Assembly (NCBI GenBank): GCA_903824515.1 | Contig: CAIJXA010000097.1 | Span: forward strand, 1-7,487 | Source of the DNA: an uncultured bacterium | GTDB taxonomy: Bacteria > Patescibacteriota > Minisyncoccia > Moranbacterales > GWC2-37-73 | Direction: 5' to 3' | DNA: 7,487 nucleotides | Shown: positions 5,948-7,487 of the stretch, in pieces | How the letters are laid out: each line of letters begins with the position of its first letter | Numbering within the stretch: the stretch's first letter is position 1 | Notes under the pieces: model-generated | Database searches by the model: none | Told to the model about the DNA's origin: nothing | Seen by the model: only the letters and a program-made list of their open reading frames with translations | Position numbers and translations under genes: made by a program

Positions 5948-6019
5948 GGCGCTATCGTCTAGTGGCTAGGACGCCAGGTTCTCATCCTGGCAACAGGAGT
6001 CCGATTCTCCTTAGCGCTA
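5948..6019 (+). tRNA. tRNA-Glu (anticodon CTC)
   Basis: The 72-base cloverleaf reads as follows. The acceptor strand GGCGCTA (5948-5954) pairs with TAGCGCT (6012-6018), with G1-U72 as a wobble pair. The D arm is 5957-5972, with the GTCTAGTGG...GGAC pattern typical of tRNA-Glu. The anticodon stem CCAGG/CCTGG (5974-5978, 5986-5990) holds the loop TTCTCAT, anticodon CTC at 5981-5983. The T stem is AGGAG/CTCCT (5995-5999, 6007-6011), with loop TCCGATT. The discriminator is A6019; the next bases are CTA, so CCA is not encoded. Position 55, almost always T, is C here. The 3' half overlaps the end of a serine recombinase gene on the other strand. It should decode GAG codons. Confidence 0.92.
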
Positions 6020-6057
6020 CTACAAGAGATTTATCAGCACCACAGTGCTGATTTATC
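5982..6057. other. Candidate attachment-site junction at the tRNA 3' half
   Basis: The recombinase frame crosses from element DNA into the tRNA and stops at 5982-5984, inside the anticodon loop. Integrases often end next to or inside their attachment site, so the host-element junction is probably within this interval. The element-side part carries an 8-bp inverted repeat (6033-6052) and an overlapping direct repeat GATTTATC (6028-6035, 6050-6057). The exact crossover cannot be set without the other end of the element or an empty site. Confidence 0.55.
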
Positions 6058-7487
6058 GTATATATAAGCCCTAAACGGGCGGTTGTAAAACCTTTTCCAC
6101 GTGTATAGGTAATTCCATCAGGAAAAACCATTTTTTGGAACCTTAAACGTGAAGCCGAAAGATCTATCCATTGTCTGCCAAGATCTGCAATGAAATTGTT
6201 TGCATAAGACAAAGTGCCTTCAATATCAAACTGCTCAATCCTTGATTCATCGAGGGATATTTTCGTTGCCATGATATTATTTTCTATTTCATCCTTACGC
6301 TCCTTAAACTCTTCGGGCGTATATGATCCATCTTCTCGCATTTCAAAAATCCTTTTTCGTTTTCCTTCCAAAACAGTAAGTTGTCTTTGATAATTTTGAG
6401 CTTCAGATTTAAAGTCTTTGCCTTTTTCTTCCCAAAAATCCAAGACAGTCGCCTTAAAAATATCCAAGAACTCTTTTTTGGGTGTAATTTTCTTAAGATA
6501 TTCAACAAAATCACGCTCCATGACGTTTTTATTGATGCCTTTGCCATATGTCGGGCATTCTTTGTTATAGCAGTGGTAATAATAATATCTGCCCCCGTTG
6601 CCATTTGTGATACTGCCAGTCAAAGGTCGTCCACATTCACATAGAACAGTTTTTCTCAAAGGAAAATTAGGATTTTTTTTGACATGTTTCACGTTTAGCC
6701 CTTTTCCTGAAAGGATTGCTCGGATCTTGAAATGCTCCTCTTTGGTTATCATTGGCTTATGGATGCCCTGTATTTCTTCTTTTGTCCACGGATTGATAAG
6801 TATGCCAGCATAAAAATTCAGATATTTTCCAAATATCCTACCTACAAATTGAGGGCTTGTTTTTTGACCTCTTATTTTGCTCAAGCCTAACTTATCAAAA
6901 AGAGTTATCATTTCCATTTGTGAGTATATTCCTTTGGAAAATTCTTGCAGTCCTTTTTGAATAATCGGAAAAAGTTCCTCGTTTGGCTTGTCGGGTTCAT
7001 TTTTCTTTTCGCCCTTTCTTCTTGAGTGTGGGCAATCATAACCAACAGGCGGAAGCCACGGATTGATTCCTTGATTCATCTTGGAAATCATTCCATCAAC
7101 ACATCTTTGGGTTCTAATTGCATTATCAAACTCAGCACTGCCAGCTAATACAGTTTCAATGAATTTTTCAGCAGGATTATTGCCAATAGGCTCAGTGACT
7201 GAATGAAGCGTCACACCATAATCAAGAAGTGTTTTTCTAACATAAAAATGATCCTCAGTATTTCTTGCAAATCTATCAACCTTATAAACTACAAAAGCAT
7301 CAACCCTCCCCTTATTTTTTCGGCAATATTCAATGGCTCGCAGGAACTCCTTCCGATCAGCCGTTTTCGCTGAAGCTCCTTCTTCCCGATAAATTCCCAT
7401 CACTTCAATGCCCTTGCTTTGGCAATAAGAATGGCAAAGATCATCCTGATGTTCCAAGGATGTGCCTTTGACTTGTTCTTCGCTTGA
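5982..7487 (-). CDS. Large serine recombinase (integrase), N-terminus cut by window edge
   Basis: The visible 501 residues belong to a large serine recombinase, which integrates or excises a mobile element through a phosphoserine-DNA intermediate. The frame is open to the window edge and begins SSEEQVKGTSLEHQ, matching the VSSEEQ catalytic motif; residue 1 would be the nucleophilic serine, so only about 10-15 residues are missing. The TTG at 7457-7455 is internal, not a start. The catalytic domain continues with EGASAKTADR (about 36-45) and YKVDRFARN (68-76). Next come the recombinase domain (about 145-255), a zinc ribbon with CxC at 283/285 and cysteines at 306 and 311, and a charged coiled-coil (about 355-415). 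The last dozen codons run antisense through tRNA-Glu, and the TGA stop lies in its anticodon loop. It is convergent with the dcw cluster and is probably the terminal gene of an integrated element. Confidence 0.93.
   Translation of the reverse strand, partial: SSEEQVKGTSLEHQDDLCHSYCQSKGIEVMGIYREEGASAKTADRKEFLRAIEYCRKNKGRVDAFVVYKVDRFARNTEDHFYVRKTLLDYGVTLHSVTEPIGNNPAEKFIETVLAGSAEFDNAIRTQRCVDGMISKMNQGINPWLPPVGYDCPHSRRKGEKKNEPDKPNEELFPIIQKGLQEFSKGIYSQMEMITLFDKLGLSKIRGQKTSPQFVGRIFGKYLNFYAGILINPWTKEEIQGIHKPMITKEEHFKIRAILSGKGLNVKHVKKNPNFPLRKTVLCECGRPLTGSITNGNGGRYYYYHCYNKECPTYGKGINKNVMERDFVEYLKKITPKKEFLDIFKATVLDFWEEKGKDFKSEAQNYQRQLTVLEGKRKRIFEMREDGSYTPEEFKERKDEIENNIMATKISLDESRIEQFDIEGTLSYANNFIADLGRQWIDLSASRLRFQKMVFPDGITYTRGKGFTTARLGLIYTINQHCGADKSLVVALRRIGLLLPG
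6033..6052. repeat. Perfect inverted repeat beside the tRNA
   Basis: ATCAGCAC (6033-6040) and GTGCTGAT (6045-6052) are perfect reverse complements around the 4-base loop CACA, 13 bases past the tRNA. Only TTT follows on the plus strand, so it would be a weak terminator at best. It lies within the recombinase coding sequence, which argues for a recombinase-binding or transcript-boundary role over chance, but neither is shown. Confidence 0.6.

Larger units (their letters stand above)
5982..7487 (-). mobile_element. End of an element integrated at tRNA-Glu
   Basis: The interval from within the tRNA to the window edge consists only of the recombinase gene. A recombinase reading into the 3' half of a tRNA at the point where the conserved dcw order breaks off suggests one boundary of an integrated element. 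Cargo genes and the far attachment site would lie to the right of the window. Size, type (prophage, integrative plasmid, island) and mobility cannot be judged from here. Confidence 0.65.

Noticed and set aside
5833..6051. Open frame of 72 codons over the murF-tRNA gap and the tRNA
   Set aside because: It begins at a TTG, runs through AT-rich repeats and the whole tRNA, and resembles no protein.
429..7487. Possible recoding of TGA as an amino acid, as in some Patescibacteria
   Set aside because: rsmH, ftsI and the recombinase end at TGA at the expected family lengths, and no gene needs TGA read-through.

Overview
This window comes from a low-GC bacterial genome that most resembles the Patescibacteria (Candidate Phyla Radiation), probably a Parcubacteria-like lineage. 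The reasons are inferential: the style of the mraZ, rsmH, ftsL-like, ftsI and murF proteins, a short Mur ligase lacking the usual N-terminal domain, AT-rich 14-bp repeats in the gaps, poor Shine-Dalgarno signals, and a large serine recombinase of a kind common in those genomes. TGA reads as stop: rsmH, ftsI and the recombinase all end on it at the expected family length.

Layout. Bases 1-86 are the tail of an unidentified gene, closed by an intrinsic terminator (114-142). Bases 143-428 carry no gene but are rich in signals: a perfect DnaA-box word, a hairpin with a T-run, and a sigma70-type promoter (337-365) threaded through six 10-bp-phased GTG boxes (331-401) that look like an MraZ operator. 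From 429 to 5825 runs a division and cell-wall (dcw) cluster, all on the plus strand: mraZ (regulator), rsmH (16S rRNA methyltransferase), an ftsL-like membrane protein, ftsI/pbp (transpeptidase) and murF (Mur ligase). A second promoter probably precedes ftsI. AT-rich tandem repeats with a 14-bp period sit in the mraZ-rsmH gap and again upstream of the tRNA.

The cluster stops at murF; no mraY, ftsW or murG follows. Instead there is a tRNA-Glu(CTC) gene (5948-6019). Converging on it from the right is a large serine recombinase on the minus strand (5982-7487, N-terminus cut by the window edge). Its reading frame runs through the 3' half of the tRNA and its stop codon falls in the tRNA anticodon loop. 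The simplest reading is the recombinase-bearing end of an integrated mobile element whose attachment site is the tRNA-Glu gene; the rest of the element would lie beyond base 7487.

How the genes work together: MraZ probably represses its own promoter and so the upstream part of the cluster. MurF completes the UDP-MurNAc-pentapeptide precursor, FtsI cross-links it at the septum, and the FtsL-like protein would stabilise the FtsI divisome complex. RsmH modifies the ribosomal P site. The recombinase is a separate, acquired unit.
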